Assembly: GCF_012317385.1 (NCBI RefSeq)
Contig: NZ_CP051144.1
Coordinates: 2,542,001-2,606,000, forward strand
DNA: 64,000 nucleotides
DNA from: Romboutsia sp. CE17
GTDB taxonomy: Bacteria; Bacillota; Clostridia; Peptostreptococcales; Peptostreptococcaceae
Direction: 5' to 3'
Below are positions 18,346 to 28,913 of the stretch, in pieces. Positions within the stretch are counted from its first letter, which is position 1, and the number at the start of each line of letters is the position of its first letter. The position numbers and the translations under genes are program-made. Under the pieces are notes generated by a model, which worked only from the letters and a program-made list of their open reading frames with translations, did not search any database and was not told the DNA's origin.

Positions 18346-19878
18346 CTAGTGTTTGAAGTGTCTTACTCCTGTAAACACCATTGTCATTTCATATTTATTA
18401 CAAGCATCTATAGAATCTTGGTCTCTCATTGAGCCACCTGGTTGAACAACTGCTTTTATTCCATATTCATTTGCTAGTGTTACACAATCATCAAATGGGA
18501 AGAATGCATCTGAAGCAAGTACAGCTCCATTAAAGTCTTTATCACTGTTGTTTTCTAAAGCATTTTTTAAAGCCCATATTCTTGAAGTTTGACCACATCC
18601 TAAAGCTAATGTTTGACCACATTTAACTATAGCTATAGCATTTGATTTCATATTTTTAACAACCTTCATACCAAATTCCATATCTTCTAACTGTTCTTCA
18701 GTTGGTTCAACTACTGTTACAGTTTCATATTTATCGACTAAGGAATTATTTTTATCTTGTATTAATAATTTTCCATCTAAGTATTTCATTTCATATGGCT
18801 GTAAACTAGTTTCTATCTTAGATAATTTTAAAACTCTTAAGTTTTTCTTTTTCTTAAGTATTTCTAAAGCTTCTGGTGTAAAATCATAAGCTGCTACTAT
18901 TTCTAAGAATATTTCACTTAATTTTTGAGCTGTAGCTTCATCTACTGTAGAAGTTATTCCAACTATTCCACCAAATATTGAAACTGTATCAGCTTCATAG
19001 CACTTTGTATATGCTTCTAAAGAATTCCTTCCTAAACCAACTCCACATGGATTAGTATGTTTTATAGCTACTGAAACTACTTTATCATTATCTTTAAATT
19101 CTCTCATTACTTCTAAACAACCATGTAAGTCATTTATATTATTGAAAGAAAGTTCTTTACCATTTAATTGTTCATAGTTTAATATTGGATTTTTAGCGTT
19201 TGGCTGAGAGTATAGCACTCCATTTTGATGTGGATTTTCTCCATATCTTAATGTTTGTTCTTTTTGGAATGTTAAATTTAATATTTCAGGATAAGTATCT
19301 CCAACTTCTCCTGCAAAATAGCTTGATATAAGTGCATCGTATCTAGCTGTAGTTGAGAATGCTTTATACGATAGTCTTTTTCTATCTTCTAAAGTTAAAT
19401 TATCATTTTTTAACTTTTCAATCACCATATCATAATCATTTATATCTACTATAACCGTTACATCTTTATAATTTTTAGCAGCAGAACGTATCATAGATGG
19501 TCCACCGATATCTATATTTTCTATCATTTCTTCATGAGATTTTCCTGCCTTTAAAGTACCTTCAAAATCATATAAATTTACTACTACTAAATCTATAGAC
19601 CCTATTTTATATTCTTTTACAGTTTCTATATGATTTTCATCGTCTCTTTTATAAAGTATTCCACCATGTATATATGGATTTAAAGTCTTAACTCTTCCAT
19701 CTAACATTTCTGGGAATTTAGTAACTTCATCTATTTGAATAGCTTTAACTCCGTTTTCTTCTAACATTTTAAATGTATTTCCTGTAGATATAACTTCATA
19801 TCCAAGATTGTTTAGTTCCTTTGCAAATTCAACTACTCTAGTTTTGTCTGTTACACTTATCAATGCTCTTTTACTCAT
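18346..19878 (-). CDS. purH: Bifunctional AICAR transformylase / IMP cyclohydrolase
   Basis: Catalyses the last two steps to IMP, using 10-formyl-THF. The 510-residue protein has the N-terminal MGS-like cyclohydrolase domain (SVTDKTRVVEFAKEL, DGRVKTLNPYIHGGIL) and the C-terminal transformylase with the KHTNPCGVG motif and the terminal GVRHFKH. It overlaps purN by 8 bases. The divergent fhs gene makes its formyl donor. Confidence 0.97.
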   Translation of the reverse strand: MSKRALISVTDKTRVVEFAKELNNLGYEVISTGNTFKMLEENGVKAIQIDEVTKFPEMLDGRVKTLNPYIHGGILYKRDDENHIETVKEYKIGSIDLVVVNLYDFEGTLKAGKSHEEMIENIDIGGPSMIRSAAKNYKDVTVIVDINDYDMVIEKLKNDNLTLEDRKRLSYKAFSTTARYDALISSYFAGEVGDTYPEILNLTFQKEQTLRYGENPHQNGVLYSQPNAKNPILNYEQLNGKELSFNNINDLHGCLEVMREFKDNDKVVSVAIKHTNPCGVGLGRNSLEAYTKCYEADTVSIFGGIVGITSTVDEATAQKLSEIFLEIVAAYDFTPEALEILKKKKNLRVLKLSKIETSLQPYEMKYLDGKLLIQDKNNSLVDKYETVTVVEPTEEQLEDMEFGMKVVKNMKSNAIAIVKCGQTLALGCGQTSRIWALKNALENNSDKDFNGAVLASDAFFPFDDCVTLANEYGIKAVVQPGGSMRDQDSIDACNKYEMTMVFTGVRHFKH

Positions 19879-20464
19879 TTATAAACACTCTCCTACCATG
19901 AATACTTAATTTATTTTCACAGAAAAGACTAATACTCTTCTTTAATATCTTATGTTCTACGTGTAGCACTCTTTTAGCTAAAGAGCTTACATCATCATCA
20001 TCTCTTACATCTACAGTTTCTTGCATAATTATTGGACCTGTATCTGCTCCTTCATCAACAAAATGTACTGTTGCTCCAGTTACTTTAACTCCATAATCAA
20101 GTACACCTTGGTGAACTTTTTGTCCATAGTATCCTTTACCACAAAATGAAGGTATTAATGATGGATGTATATTTATCATTTTATTTCTAAATTCATTTAC
20201 AAATTTAGGACTTATTATCTTTAAATATCCAGCTAAAACTACTAAGTCTATATTGCGATCTTTTAAAGTTTCAATTATTTTATCTTCATCCGTTTCAAAA
20301 ATCGCGTCTATATTATTTTGTCTTGCTCTTTCTAAGCCATAGGCATTCTCTTTATTTGATATAACTACTTTAACTTTTCCATTTATATTTCCAGCTAAAG
20401 TTTCATCTATTATAGCTTGTAAATTAGTTCCTCCGCCCGAAACTAAAACACCTATATTTAGCAT
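19871..20464 (-). CDS. purN: Phosphoribosylglycinamide formyltransferase, folate-dependent
   Basis: Transfers formyl from 10-formyl-THF to GAR. The 197-residue protein has the N-terminal GGGTNLQAIID phosphate loop, the catalytic Asn and His in INIHPSLIPSF, and the catalytic Asp in VDEGADTGPII. Overlaps of 7 bases with purM and 8 bases with purH imply coupled translation. No purT alternative is present. Confidence 0.97.
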   Translation of the reverse strand: MLNIGVLVSGGGTNLQAIIDETLAGNINGKVKVVISNKENAYGLERARQNNIDAIFETDEDKIIETLKDRNIDLVVLAGYLKIISPKFVNEFRNKMINIHPSLIPSFCGKGYYGQKVHQGVLDYGVKVTGATVHFVDEGADTGPIIMQETVDVRDDDDVSSLAKRVLHVEHKILKKSISLFCENKLSIHGRRVFINE

Positions 20465-21486
20465 AATGTGACTCCTTCATGAGTATCTACCACTTTACCT
20501 ATAATGTAGGCATTTTCTTCAGTAGAATTTATGTATTTAGTTATTTCTTTTGCTTTTTCATTATCAACTATTAATACCAGTCCTACACCCATGTTAAAAC
20601 TCTTATGTAATTCTCTTTCATCTATAGAATTAAAGTTTTCTATCATTTTAAATATAGCTGGCTTTTCCCAAGAATTCTTTTCTATATCTATACCTAATCC
20701 TTTTGGTATAACTCTAGTTATATTTTCTATAACTCCACCGCCAGTTATATGCGCTATTGCTTTTATATCGTATTTACTTAATAAATCTAGAACTAGTTTT
20801 ACATATATTTTAGTAGGTGTTAATAATGCTTCTCCTAAAGTCATCCCTAATTCTTCTATATATTGATCCAACTTATATCCATAAGTTTCTAAAAATATTT
20901 TTCTTATAAATGAAAATCCATTACTATGTATTCCACTTGATGATATACCTATTAATGTATCACCAGACTTTACATCTTTACCAGACACTATCTTCTCTCT
21001 ATCAGCTATGCCAACAGAAAATCCTGCTAAATCATATTCATCTTCACTATACATACCAGGCATTTCAGCAGTTTCTCCACCAACAAGTGCACAACCTGCC
21101 ATTTTACATCCGTCTACTATACCACTAACTATTTGTTCCACTTGTTCCGGTACTAACTTTCCAGTCGCTATATAGTCTAAAAAGAATAAAGGTCTTGCAC
21201 CTTGGCATATTAAATCATTTACACACATCGCAACTAAATCTATACCTACAGTGTCATGTTTATCCATCATTTGAGCTAGCTTTAATTTCGTCCCAACTCC
21301 ATCTGTTGACGAAAGTAACACTGGTTCAGTCATATTAGTAAAATCTTTTAAGCTATATAATCCACTGAAATTTCCTAAGTCACCTATTACATTGTTGTCA
21401 TAAGTTGTTTTTATTTTACCTTTAATAAGATCTACTGCTCTATTTCCTTCATCTATATCAACGCCTGATTGCTTGTAAGTTAACAT
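20458..21486 (-). CDS. purM: Phosphoribosylformylglycinamidine cyclo-ligase (AIR synthetase)
   Basis: Closes FGAM to AIR with ATP. The 342-residue protein shows SGVDIDEGNRAVDLIK at the N-terminus, STDGVGTKLKLA near 58-72, GGETAEMPGMY near 135, and HITGGGVIENITRV near 240. The ATG overlaps the end of purF by 7 bases; aaggagga lies upstream inside purF. Confidence 0.97.
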   Translation of the reverse strand: MLTYKQSGVDIDEGNRAVDLIKGKIKTTYDNNVIGDLGNFSGLYSLKDFTNMTEPVLLSSTDGVGTKLKLAQMMDKHDTVGIDLVAMCVNDLICQGARPLFFLDYIATGKLVPEQVEQIVSGIVDGCKMAGCALVGGETAEMPGMYSEDEYDLAGFSVGIADREKIVSGKDVKSGDTLIGISSSGIHSNGFSFIRKIFLETYGYKLDQYIEELGMTLGEALLTPTKIYVKLVLDLLSKYDIKAIAHITGGGVIENITRVIPKGLGIDIEKNSWEKPAIFKMIENFNSIDERELHKSFNMGVGLVLIVDNEKAKEITKYINSTEENAYIIGKVVDTHEGVTLC

Positions 21487-22850
21487 GATAAAAGTTCCTC
21501 CTTATCGATTTTCTTAACTGGGTAGTCTCCATCAAAACATGCTTTACAGAAAGTAGACTTACTATCTGTAGCTTCTATCATCGCATCTATACTTAAAAAC
21601 TTTAATGAGTCACATCCTATGTACTCTCTCATTTCTTCTGTACTATGACTAGACGCTATTAAGTTTGATCTATTTGGTGTATCAATTCCATAGTAACAAG
21701 AGTAAGATACTGGAGGAGATGTTATTCTAAGGTGAATTTCTCTTGCTCCTGCATCTCTAAGAGACTTTACTATTTGCTTAGAAGTTGTTCCTCTAACTAC
21801 GGAATCATCCACTAGTACAACTGACTTTCCTTTTACAACACTTGATAAAGGATTTAGTTTTATTTTTACTGCTATTTCTCTTTCTTCTTGTGTTGGTTTT
21901 ATAAATGTTCTTCCTACATATCTATTTTTTACAAGTCCTTCACTTGCCTTAAGCCCACTTGCATTAGAATATCCTATAGCTCCTGCCCATCCTGAATCTG
22001 GTACTGGAACTACTATATCAGCATTTATTATTTCATCTTTAGCTAATAATTCCCCACATTTAACTCTAAACTCATATACATTCACATTGTCTATTGTTGC
22101 ATCATTTCTTGCAAAGTAGATATGTTCAAATATACAGCTTCTTTTTACACACTTATAATTTTCTGAATAATAATATGTCTTAAGTTCACCATCTTTAACT
22201 ACTACTATTTCGCCTGGCTCTACATCTCTTATAACTTCTCCACCAAGTATATCTATAGCACAGCTTTCTGATGCAAATATATATTCATCACCTTTTTTAC
22301 CTAATATAAGAGGTCTAAATCCATGAGGGTCTCTTACACCTACTAATGAATCTTCTCCCATTATCACAAGAGAATATGCCCCTTTGATATAATCCATAGT
22401 TAGTTTTAAACTTTCTACTATATCTCCCTTATAGTATCTAGCAAGTATATAAAGTATTACTTCTGTGTCTGAGTTCGCTTGAAACATATACCCATCTTCT
22501 TCTAACATATCTCTTAAGTAATTTGCATTTACTAAGTTTCCGTTATGAGCTAATGCTAATGTTCTTTTTCTACAACTACCAACTAGCGGCTGACAATTTG
22601 CCAATGTACTTCCACCAGCTGTAGAGTATCTAACATGACCTATCCCCATATTTCCACCTAATTGAGATAATTCTGCTTCTTTAAATACATCTCCAACTAA
22701 TCCCATGTCTTTTTTATACTTTATATCTTTTCCATCAAATACAGCCATTCCACAGCTTTCTTGACCTCTATGTTGTATAGAATATAAAGAATAGTATAAT
22801 TCTTTAGCTATATCTTTATTTTTCGAATAAATACCTACAACACCACACAT
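21480..22850 (-). CDS. purF: Amidophosphoribosyltransferase
   Basis: Commits PRPP to purine synthesis by transferring ammonia from glutamine. The N-terminal nucleophile Cys is residue 2 (MCGVVGIYS), so there is no propeptide as in Bacillus. The PRPP loop is VVLVDDSVVRGTTS. Cysteines placed like the Bacillus 4Fe-4S ligands are visible: RSCIFEH, SCYYGID and a C-terminal FCKACFDGDYP, so it is probably an oxygen-sensitive Fe-S form. It has 456 residues and lies 12 bases after purC. Confidence 0.97.
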   Translation of the reverse strand: MCGVVGIYSKNKDIAKELYYSLYSIQHRGQESCGMAVFDGKDIKYKKDMGLVGDVFKEAELSQLGGNMGIGHVRYSTAGGSTLANCQPLVGSCRKRTLALAHNGNLVNANYLRDMLEEDGYMFQANSDTEVILYILARYYKGDIVESLKLTMDYIKGAYSLVIMGEDSLVGVRDPHGFRPLILGKKGDEYIFASESCAIDILGGEVIRDVEPGEIVVVKDGELKTYYYSENYKCVKRSCIFEHIYFARNDATIDNVNVYEFRVKCGELLAKDEIINADIVVPVPDSGWAGAIGYSNASGLKASEGLVKNRYVGRTFIKPTQEEREIAVKIKLNPLSSVVKGKSVVLVDDSVVRGTTSKQIVKSLRDAGAREIHLRITSPPVSYSCYYGIDTPNRSNLIASSHSTEEMREYIGCDSLKFLSIDAMIEATDSKSTFCKACFDGDYPVKKIDKEELLSC

Positions 22851-22862
22851 AAGAAATGCCCC

Positions 22863-23561
22863 CTATTTACAGTTCATTCTCGAAAGAACTTCTTCATAAC
22901 CTTGAACAAGGTCACCTAAATCTCTTCTAAATCTATCTTTATCTAATTTTTCATTTGTATTTACATCCCAAAGTCTGCAAGTATCAGGAGATATTTCATC
23001 TGCTAGTATTATATTTCCTTGAGAATCTTTACCAAATTCTAATTTAAAATCTACTAACTTTAAGTTCGTTTTTAAGAAGAATTCTTTCATTAATTCATTT
23101 ATTTTTAAAGTTTGTTCTTTTAAGAATGCTATTTCTTCTCTACTTGCTAATTTCATTGCTACAGCATGATCCTCATTTAACATAGGATCTCCGTATTCAT
23201 CATTTTTGTAGCAAAGTTCAAATATAGGCTCATCTAAAACTAAACCTTCTTCTATTCCATATTTCTTACAGAATGAACCCGCTGTTATATTTCTTACTAT
23301 TACTTCTAATGGTAATATTTCAACTTTCTTTACTAACATTTCTCTATCTGATATTTTTTTTATGAAGTGTGTATTGATTTGATTATCGTGTAACATTTCA
23401 AACATTATACTTGAAATTTTATTATTTAAGATTCCTTTCAAAGATATTGTAGCTTTCTTTTCTCCATTAAATGCCGTTGCATCATCTTTAAAATAAACTA
23501 TAAATTCATTTTCATTTTCTGTTGAATAAACTTGTTTTGCTTTACCTTCATATAATAACAT
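22863..23561 (-). CDS. purC: SAICAR synthetase
   Basis: Adds aspartate to CAIR with ATP. The 232-residue protein starts MLLYEGKAKQVYST, with the signature LVDFKLEFG near 170 and DEISPDTCRLWD near 190-201. A gggggt site precedes the ATG by 8 bases. It lies immediately after purE; together they carry AIR to SAICAR. Confidence 0.97.
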   Translation of the reverse strand: MLLYEGKAKQVYSTENENEFIVYFKDDATAFNGEKKATISLKGILNNKISSIMFEMLHDNQINTHFIKKISDREMLVKKVEILPLEVIVRNITAGSFCKKYGIEEGLVLDEPIFELCYKNDEYGDPMLNEDHAVAMKLASREEIAFLKEQTLKINELMKEFFLKTNLKLVDFKLEFGKDSQGNIILADEISPDTCRLWDVNTNEKLDKDRFRRDLGDLVQGYEEVLSRMNCK

Positions 23562-23566
23562 CTTTA

Positions 23567-24043
23567 TTACCCCCTTAAATTTTTGTCATCTTCTAATACT
23601 TTGTTTGCCATTTCTTCTCTATATAAAACTAAATCTTCTTTGATTTTTGGATATTTCAAACTAATTATTTGAAGTGCTAATAGAGCAGCGTTTAATCCCC
23701 CATCTATAGCAACTGTCGCCACAGGAATACCTTTAGGCATCTGTACTATTGATAAAAGTGAATCTAATCCATCCATTGTAGATGACTTAACTGGTAATCC
23801 TATAACAGGAATTAATGTATGTGAAGCTATTACTCCAGGTAGATGTGCAGCTTTTCCTGCAGCCCCTATTATTACATCTACTTCATCATCTATTTCATTT
23901 AAGAACTCTATTAATTGATTAGGAGTTCTATGTGCTGATAATGCTCTAACTTTCACATATACACCAAATTTTTCTAATAACTCTATACCTTCTTGAACTT
24001 TAGGATAATCTGATTTTGACCCCATAACTACTGCTACTTTCAT
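23567..24043 (-). CDS. purE: N5-CAIR mutase / AIR carboxylase, first gene of the operon
   Basis: Carries out the carboxyl step from AIR to CAIR. The 158-residue protein starts MKVAVVMGSKSDYP and has the active-site SAHRTP near 41 and GAAGKAAHLPGV near 70-81. The frame opens at 24061, but gaggt lies before ATG at 24043, so that start is used. No purK is present in the window, so whether it uses CO2 directly or N5-CAIR cannot be told from context. Its leader holds an ACGAACTTT motif. Confidence 0.95.
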   Translation of the reverse strand: MKVAVVMGSKSDYPKVQEGIELLEKFGVYVKVRALSAHRTPNQLIEFLNEIDDEVDVIIGAAGKAAHLPGVIASHTLIPVIGLPVKSSTMDGLDSLLSIVQMPKGIPVATVAIDGGLNAALLALQIISLKYPKIKEDLVLYREEMANKVLEDDKNLRG

Positions 24044-24374
24044 CAATTTACCTCTTTTCATATATATTTAAATTATTAACTACATACCATTTGTGAATTT
24101 TACGAACTTTATAATTAGATTTTATTATAATGTACATGTTTTTGCAATAAATTTTTTATTTGCCAATATAGTTTCAAAATAATAAACAACATATAAATCT
24201 GTATTTTCCAACATTATAGCTTTTAGATATTATTATTTTTTTTACATTCTTTTTTAAATGTATAAAAAAATACGAATTTTATGTTATAATTCATTTAAAT
24301 AGTTTGGTATTTAAAATAAATGGTATAATTATCAATATTAAATCTAATAAATACATAATGGAGGAATTTATTTT
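24044..24374. promoter_or_regulatory. Divergent purE / fhs control region
   Basis: No ORF and no purine riboswitch is visible here. The minus strand has TATAAT at 24124-24129 for purE. The plus strand has an extended -10 (TGtTATAAT, 24282-24290) for fhs. The motif ACGAACTTT lies at 24102-24110 just inside the purE leader, and a related tacgaatttta lies near the fhs -35 region. These are candidate sites for a purine regulator. Confidence 0.55.
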
Positions 24375-26054
24375 ATGACATTAAAATCAGATATAGAAAT
24401 TGCTCAAGAAGCTAATCCTAAACACATAAAAGAAATCGCAAAAAAATTAAATATACACGAAGACGATATAGACATGTATGGAAAATATAAAGCTAAAGTT
24501 GATTATAATTTATTAAAAAATAATAATACAAATAAAAAAGCAAAGGTTATATTAACAACTGCAATAAACCCAACACCAGCTGGTGAAGGAAAAACAACTA
24601 CAACAATCGGTGTTGCTGATGCTCTTTCTAAATTAGGTAAAAATGCATTAGTTGCATTGAGAGAACCTTCTTTAGGACCTGTATTCGGTATAAAAGGTGG
24701 TGCTGCTGGAGGGGGGTATGCCCAAGTTATACCTATGGAAGATATAAACCTTCATTTTACAGGTGACTTACATGCTATTGGAGCAGCAAACAATTTATTA
24801 GCTGCTATGCTAGATAATCATATACACCAAGGAAATGAATTAAATATAGATATCAGAAGCATAACTTGGAGAAGATGCGTTGATATGAATGATAGACAAT
24901 TAAGAAATATAATAGATGGAATAGGATCAAGAGTTGATGGAGTTACTAGACAAGATGGCTTTGATATAACAGTTGCATCTGAAGTGATGGCTATATTCTG
25001 TCTTGCAAATGATATTTCTGACTTAAAAGAAAAATTAGGTAAAATAATAGTTGGATACAACTACGAAGGACATCCTGTAACAGCATCTGATTTAAAAGCT
25101 AACGGAGCTATGGCCGCTTTACTAAAGGATGCTTTAAAGCCTAACCTAGTTCAAACATTAGAGGGTACTCCTGCATTTATACATGGTGGACCATTTGCGA
25201 ATATAGCACATGGTTGTAACTCTGTTATAGCCACTAAAATTGCTATGCAATTTGCTGATTATGTAGTTACTGAAGGTGGTTTTGGTGCAGACCTTGGAGC
25301 TGAAAAATTCTTAGATATAAAATGTAGAATGGCAGGTATAGAGCCTTCTGCAGTTATAATTGTTGCTACTGTAAGAGCTTTAAAATACAATGGTGGTGTT
25401 TCTAAAAATGATTTAAATAATGAAAATTTAGCTGCATTAGAAGCTGGACTTCCAAACTTATTAAAGCATGTTGAAAATATAAGTAAAGTATTTAAACTAC
25501 CTGCTGTTGTTGCAATAAATGAATTCCCAACTGATACAAAAGCTGAAATTAATCTAATAAAAGAAAAATGTAAAGAATTAGGAGTAAATGTTGCTGTATC
25601 TCAAGTTTGGTCTAAAGGCGGAGAAGGTGGTATAGAATTAGCTAATGAAGTATTAAGACTTATAGATGAGGAAGAAAATAACTTCCAATTCTGTTATGAA
25701 AACGAATTAAGTATAGAAGAAAAAATAAATTCTATAGCTACTAAAATATATGGTGCAGAAGGAGTCGATTTCACTCCTCAAGCAAGAAAAGAATTAGATA
25801 AATTAGAATCCTTAGGCTTCGGAAACCTACCTATATGTATGGCTAAAACACAGTACTCTTTAACTGATGATGCCTCTAAACTAGGAAGACCTACTGGATT
25901 TAGAATTACTGTTAGACAATTAAATGTTTCAGCTGGTGCAGGATTTATTGTTGCTCTTACTGGTAACATTATGAAAATGCCTGGACTTCCAAAAGTTCCT
26001 GCCGCTGAGAGAATAGATATAGATGAAAACGGAGTAATTTCAGGATTATTTTAG
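24375..26054 (+). CDS. fhs: Formate-tetrahydrofolate ligase
   Basis: Makes 10-formyl-THF from formate, THF and ATP. The 559-residue protein contains the P-loop [13 protein letters not shown] near 67-79, followed by [23 protein letters not shown]-type sequence, the HFTGD motif, and a typical C-terminus ([31 protein letters not shown]). It is divergent from the purine operon, whose PurN and PurH use its product. The ATG follows ggagga. In anaerobes it also feeds one-carbon and acetogenic metabolism. Confidence 0.97.
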   Translation: MTLKSDIEIAQEANPKHIKEIAKKLNIHEDDIDMYGKYKAKVDYNLLKNNNTNKKAKVILTTAINPTPAGEGKTTTTIGVADALSKLGKNALVALREPSLGPVFGIKGGAAGGGYAQVIPMEDINLHFTGDLHAIGAANNLLAAMLDNHIHQGNELNIDIRSITWRRCVDMNDRQLRNIIDGIGSRVDGVTRQDGFDITVASEVMAIFCLANDISDLKEKLGKIIVGYNYEGHPVTASDLKANGAMAALLKDALKPNLVQTLEGTPAFIHGGPFANIAHGCNSVIATKIAMQFADYVVTEGGFGADLGAEKFLDIKCRMAGIEPSAVIIVATVRALKYNGGVSKNDLNNENLAALEAGLPNLLKHVENISKVFKLPAVVAINEFPTDTKAEINLIKEKCKELGVNVAVSQVWSKGGEGGIELANEVLRLIDEEENNFQFCYENELSIEEKINSIATKIYGAEGVDFTPQARKELDKLESLGFGNLPICMAKTQYSLTDDASKLGRPTGFRITVRQLNVSAGAGFIVALTGNIMKMPGLPKVPAAERIDIDENGVISGLF

Positions 26055-26115
26055 TTTTAATCAAACTTCATATGTTATATAAAATTTCAAATACTACTCT
26101 TTAAATAAATATATT

Positions 26116-26155
26116 AAAAAACTCCAATCTAGAATATCTAGATTGGAGTTTTTAT
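26116..26155. terminator. Bidirectional terminator after fhs
   Basis: Arms aaaaactccaatctagat-like and its complement (26116-26133 and 26138-26155), with T-runs on both strands, between convergent genes. Confidence 0.88.
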
Positions 26156-26197
26156 TTTTATTATATTCTTAAAATTTAATTTGATAATCATATTTAA

Positions 26198-27535
26198 TTA
26201 GTGAGTAATAAATACAAATTTAAGGACAAATAATATAGATAATATAACTAAGTATATATTTATTTCTTTTGATTTTCCTGTAGCTAATTTTAATATTGTA
26301 TATGATATTATTCCGAATATTATTCCATCTGCTATACTATATGCAAATGGCATCATAGCTAATGTTAAAAATGCTGGTATTGCATTCGTAAAATCATTAA
26401 AGTCTATTTCTTTTAATGAACTTGCCATCATAACACCAACTATTATAAGTACTGGTGATGTAGCTTGTGTTGGTACTGCTATAAATAGTGGTGCAAAGAA
26501 TAAAGATAATATGAATAATACACCTGTTGTAACTGCTGTTAATCCAGTTCTGCCACCTTCTCCTATTCCAGCTGCACTTTCAACATATGATGTTACTGTT
26601 GATGTACCTAATGCCGCTCCGGCTGTTGTTGCTATTGCATCTGCAAATAATGCTTGTTTAGCTCTTGGAAGTTTTCCATTTTCATCTAATAAATTTCCTT
26701 TTGATGCAACACCTACTAAACATCCTACTGTATCAAATAAGTCTACAAATAAGAATGTTATTACTATTACTAACATTTGTAAACTGAATATCTCATTAGT
26801 TGGTACCGTTAAAGCTTGTAAAAATAAAGGCTTAACTGATGGTACACTTGATGCTATTATCCCTTCTGGTAATGGCACTAATCCTAAAATCATTCCTATA
26901 GCTGATATTATTAACATCGCTATAAGAAATGCACCTTTTATATTTTTAGCAATTAATATACTTGATATTATTATACCTACTATTGTTAATATAATAAGTG
27001 GATCTCTCATGTTACCTAATGCTAATATTGTTGATCCATTTACTACTAATCCTGCATTTGCTAATCCTATAAATGCTATGAAAAGACCTATACCAGCTGT
27101 AACTGCATGTTTTAAAACTGGTGGTATACAATCTATAATTTTTTCTCTAACATTCGTTGCTGTAAGTATTATAAATATAATTCCCTCTATTAAAACAGCA
27201 CATAATGCAAATTGCCATGTATGACCCATTCCTAATACTACTGTATATGCAAAAAATGCATTAAGTCCCATACCTGGTGCTAGAGCAATTGGGTAGTTTG
27301 CTAAAAGCCCCATAGCTAAACATCCTATAAAAGCTGATATTGCAGTTGCAGCAAAAACAGCATTTTTATCCATACCTGTTTCTCCAAGAATATTAACATT
27401 AACAACAAGTATATATGCCATAGTCATAAATGTTGTTATACCTGCTATAATTTCTGTTTTAACATTTGTGTTATGTTCTGAAAGTTTAAACAGTCTTTCT
27501 AATAAACCTTTGTTACTAGATTGAGTAGCTTGCAT
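26198..27535 (-). CDS. NCS2-family purine base permease (AzgA/PbuG type)
   Basis: A proton-coupled uptake permease for hypoxanthine/guanine or adenine. The 445-residue protein has about 13 helices. AzgA-type signatures are EIIAGITTFMTMAYI near the N-terminus, LAPGMGLNAFFAYTV near 90-105 and the DTVGCLVGVA segment near 270. ATG at 27535 lies 6 bases after ggagg; an in-frame ATG two codons upstream is too close to that site. An ACGAACTTT motif 130 bases upstream is shared with purE. The exact base cannot be assigned. Confidence 0.88.
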   Translation of the reverse strand: MQATQSSNKGLLERLFKLSEHNTNVKTEIIAGITTFMTMAYILVVNVNILGETGMDKNAVFAATAISAFIGCLAMGLLANYPIALAPGMGLNAFFAYTVVLGMGHTWQFALCAVLIEGIIFIILTATNVREKIIDCIPPVLKHAVTAGIGLFIAFIGLANAGLVVNGSTILALGNMRDPLIILTIVGIIISSILIAKNIKGAFLIAMLIISAIGMILGLVPLPEGIIASSVPSVKPLFLQALTVPTNEIFSLQMLVIVITFLFVDLFDTVGCLVGVASKGNLLDENGKLPRAKQALFADAIATTAGAALGTSTVTSYVESAAGIGEGGRTGLTAVTTGVLFILSLFFAPLFIAVPTQATSPVLIIVGVMMASSLKEIDFNDFTNAIPAFLTLAMMPFAYSIADGIIFGIISYTILKLATGKSKEINIYLVILSILFVLKFVFITH

Positions 27536-27666
27536 ATTCATCCTCCACCTTTTTTTATTATTTTATGTGTTATAATTCGAATATTTCCTAACGTTACATT
27601 AGTAATTATATAATATAGTACACTTTTTCGCAATGTTTTTTATATATTTTTTTATTTTTAAATAGT

Positions 27667-27675
27667 AAAGTTCGT
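27667..27675 (-). promoter_or_regulatory. ACGAACTTT motif upstream of the purine permease
   Basis: Identical 9-mer to that in the purE leader (24102-24110); the core ACGAAC recurs before guaB. It resembles the CGAACWWT end of a Bacillus PurBox, with A in place of the first C. Candidate operator. Confidence 0.4.
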
Positions 27676-27701
27676 GTTTTTGGTATAAACAAAATAAAAC
27701 T

Positions 27702-27730
27702 AGGTTAAATTCATAAATTTATTTCAACCT
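27702..27730 (-). terminator. Terminator of the BMP lipoprotein gene
   Basis: Arms aggttgaaat and atttaacct on the minus strand, followed by agttttattt. The T-run is moderate. Confidence 0.6.
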
Positions 27731-27749
27731 GGTCATAGTCTATATATAT

Positions 27750-28766
27750 TTATTTATTAAATTCATCTTTAGTTGCAGGAACTTTTATTTCTCCATTTAC
27801 AACTTTATCTTTCATTGTATCTACATAATCTAGCACTTCTTGTGGTACTAGCTTTTTAGTTGAATCAGGTATACCAACACCATCTTCTTTAAGTCCATAT
27901 ACTTTTGCCTCTCCACCTTTTAAGCTTCCATTAACTAAATCTTTAACTGTATCATATACTCCTACATTAACTTTTTTCAATGCAGATGTAAGTACATTAT
28001 CTGGAGCTAAATTACTCTGATCCTTATCTACTCCTATTGCATATTTGTTATTTTCTTTTGCAGACTCTATGGCACCCATTCCTGTACCACCTGCTGCTGA
28101 TAAAATTATATCATTTCCATTTCCATACATTTGATTTGCTATAGACTTACCTTTAGCTGCATCTGAAAATGTTCCTGCATATTGTACATTAACCTTAGCA
28201 TCTTTATTAGCTTCTTTTACTCCATATCTAAACCCATATTCAAATCTAGATATAACACTATTTTCCATACCGCCTATAAATCCAACTTGATTTGTTTTAG
28301 TCATTTTACCTGCTATAAGACCTGTTAAAAATGTTGCTTCATTTTCTTTAAATAATATAGGTGTTACATTTTCAGGTATTGTATCATAAGTTTCATCTAT
28401 TATTGCAAATTTCTGATCTGGATAGTTCTTAGCCTCAGTCTCTATATCCTCTTTCATAGTATTTCCTACACCTATTACTAAATCCATACCTTCATCTACA
28501 AGACTTTCTATATTTGATATATATTCTGATGCTTGCTTAGATTCTATTACCTTTATTTCAATATTAAAATCTTCTTTTGCTTGTTGAAGACCTTCCCATG
28601 CACTTTGATTAAAAGATTCATCATTTATACCACCTGTATCTGCTACCATACCTACTTTTATAACATCATTAGTTGCACCATCTGAAGACTTATTTCCACA
28701 CCCAACTAACATAGATGCAGATAATATTACCGCTGTACCTAATGCAAATATTTTTTTAAATTTCAT
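27750..28766 (-). CDS. BMP-family substrate-binding lipoprotein (nucleoside type)
   Basis: A 338-residue lipoprotein: signal peptide MKFKKIFALGTAVILSASM, lipobox LVGCG with Cys near 22, then a type I periplasmic-binding fold. Family hallmarks are VGMVADTGGINDESFNQSAWEGL and SAAGGTGMGAIESAKE. BMP proteins usually bind purine nucleosides for an ABC importer, which fits the purine context, but no permease or ATPase gene is adjacent. The frame opens at 28838; aggagg before ATG at 28766 and the signal peptide fix the start. Confidence 0.9.
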   Translation of the reverse strand: MKFKKIFALGTAVILSASMLVGCGNKSSDGATNDVIKVGMVADTGGINDESFNQSAWEGLQQAKEDFNIEIKVIESKQASEYISNIESLVDEGMDLVIGVGNTMKEDIETEAKNYPDQKFAIIDETYDTIPENVTPILFKENEATFLTGLIAGKMTKTNQVGFIGGMENSVISRFEYGFRYGVKEANKDAKVNVQYAGTFSDAAKGKSIANQMYGNGNDIILSAAGGTGMGAIESAKENNKYAIGVDKDQSNLAPDNVLTSALKKVNVGVYDTVKDLVNGSLKGGEAKVYGLKEDGVGIPDSTKKLVPQEVLDYVDTMKDKVVNGEIKVPATKDEFNK

Positions 28767-28865
28767 TTTGTTCCTCCTAAATGTCTTTCCTCTGTTGTTT
28801 ATATTATGTTTATATTTAATTATTTTAATAATTAACATGAATTAATATTTTTATGGATAAAAATA

Positions 28866-28902
28866 GGGAATTTATAAAAATAAATTATTTTAATAAATTC
28901 CC
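28866..28902 (-). terminator. Terminator of guaA
   Basis: Minus-strand arms gggaatttat and ataaattccc around an AT loop, followed by tattttta, just below the guaA stop. Confidence 0.65.
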
Positions 28903-28913
28903 CTTAATTTATA

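Noticed and set aside
24044-24374. Purine riboswitch or ZTP riboswitch before purE
   Set aside because: Neither the GTTTCTACC junction nor the conserved ZTP core is visible on either strand.
26511-27224. Open frame of 237 codons on the plus strand
   Set aside because: Antisense to the NCS2 permease; hydrophobic codon mirror with no start signal.
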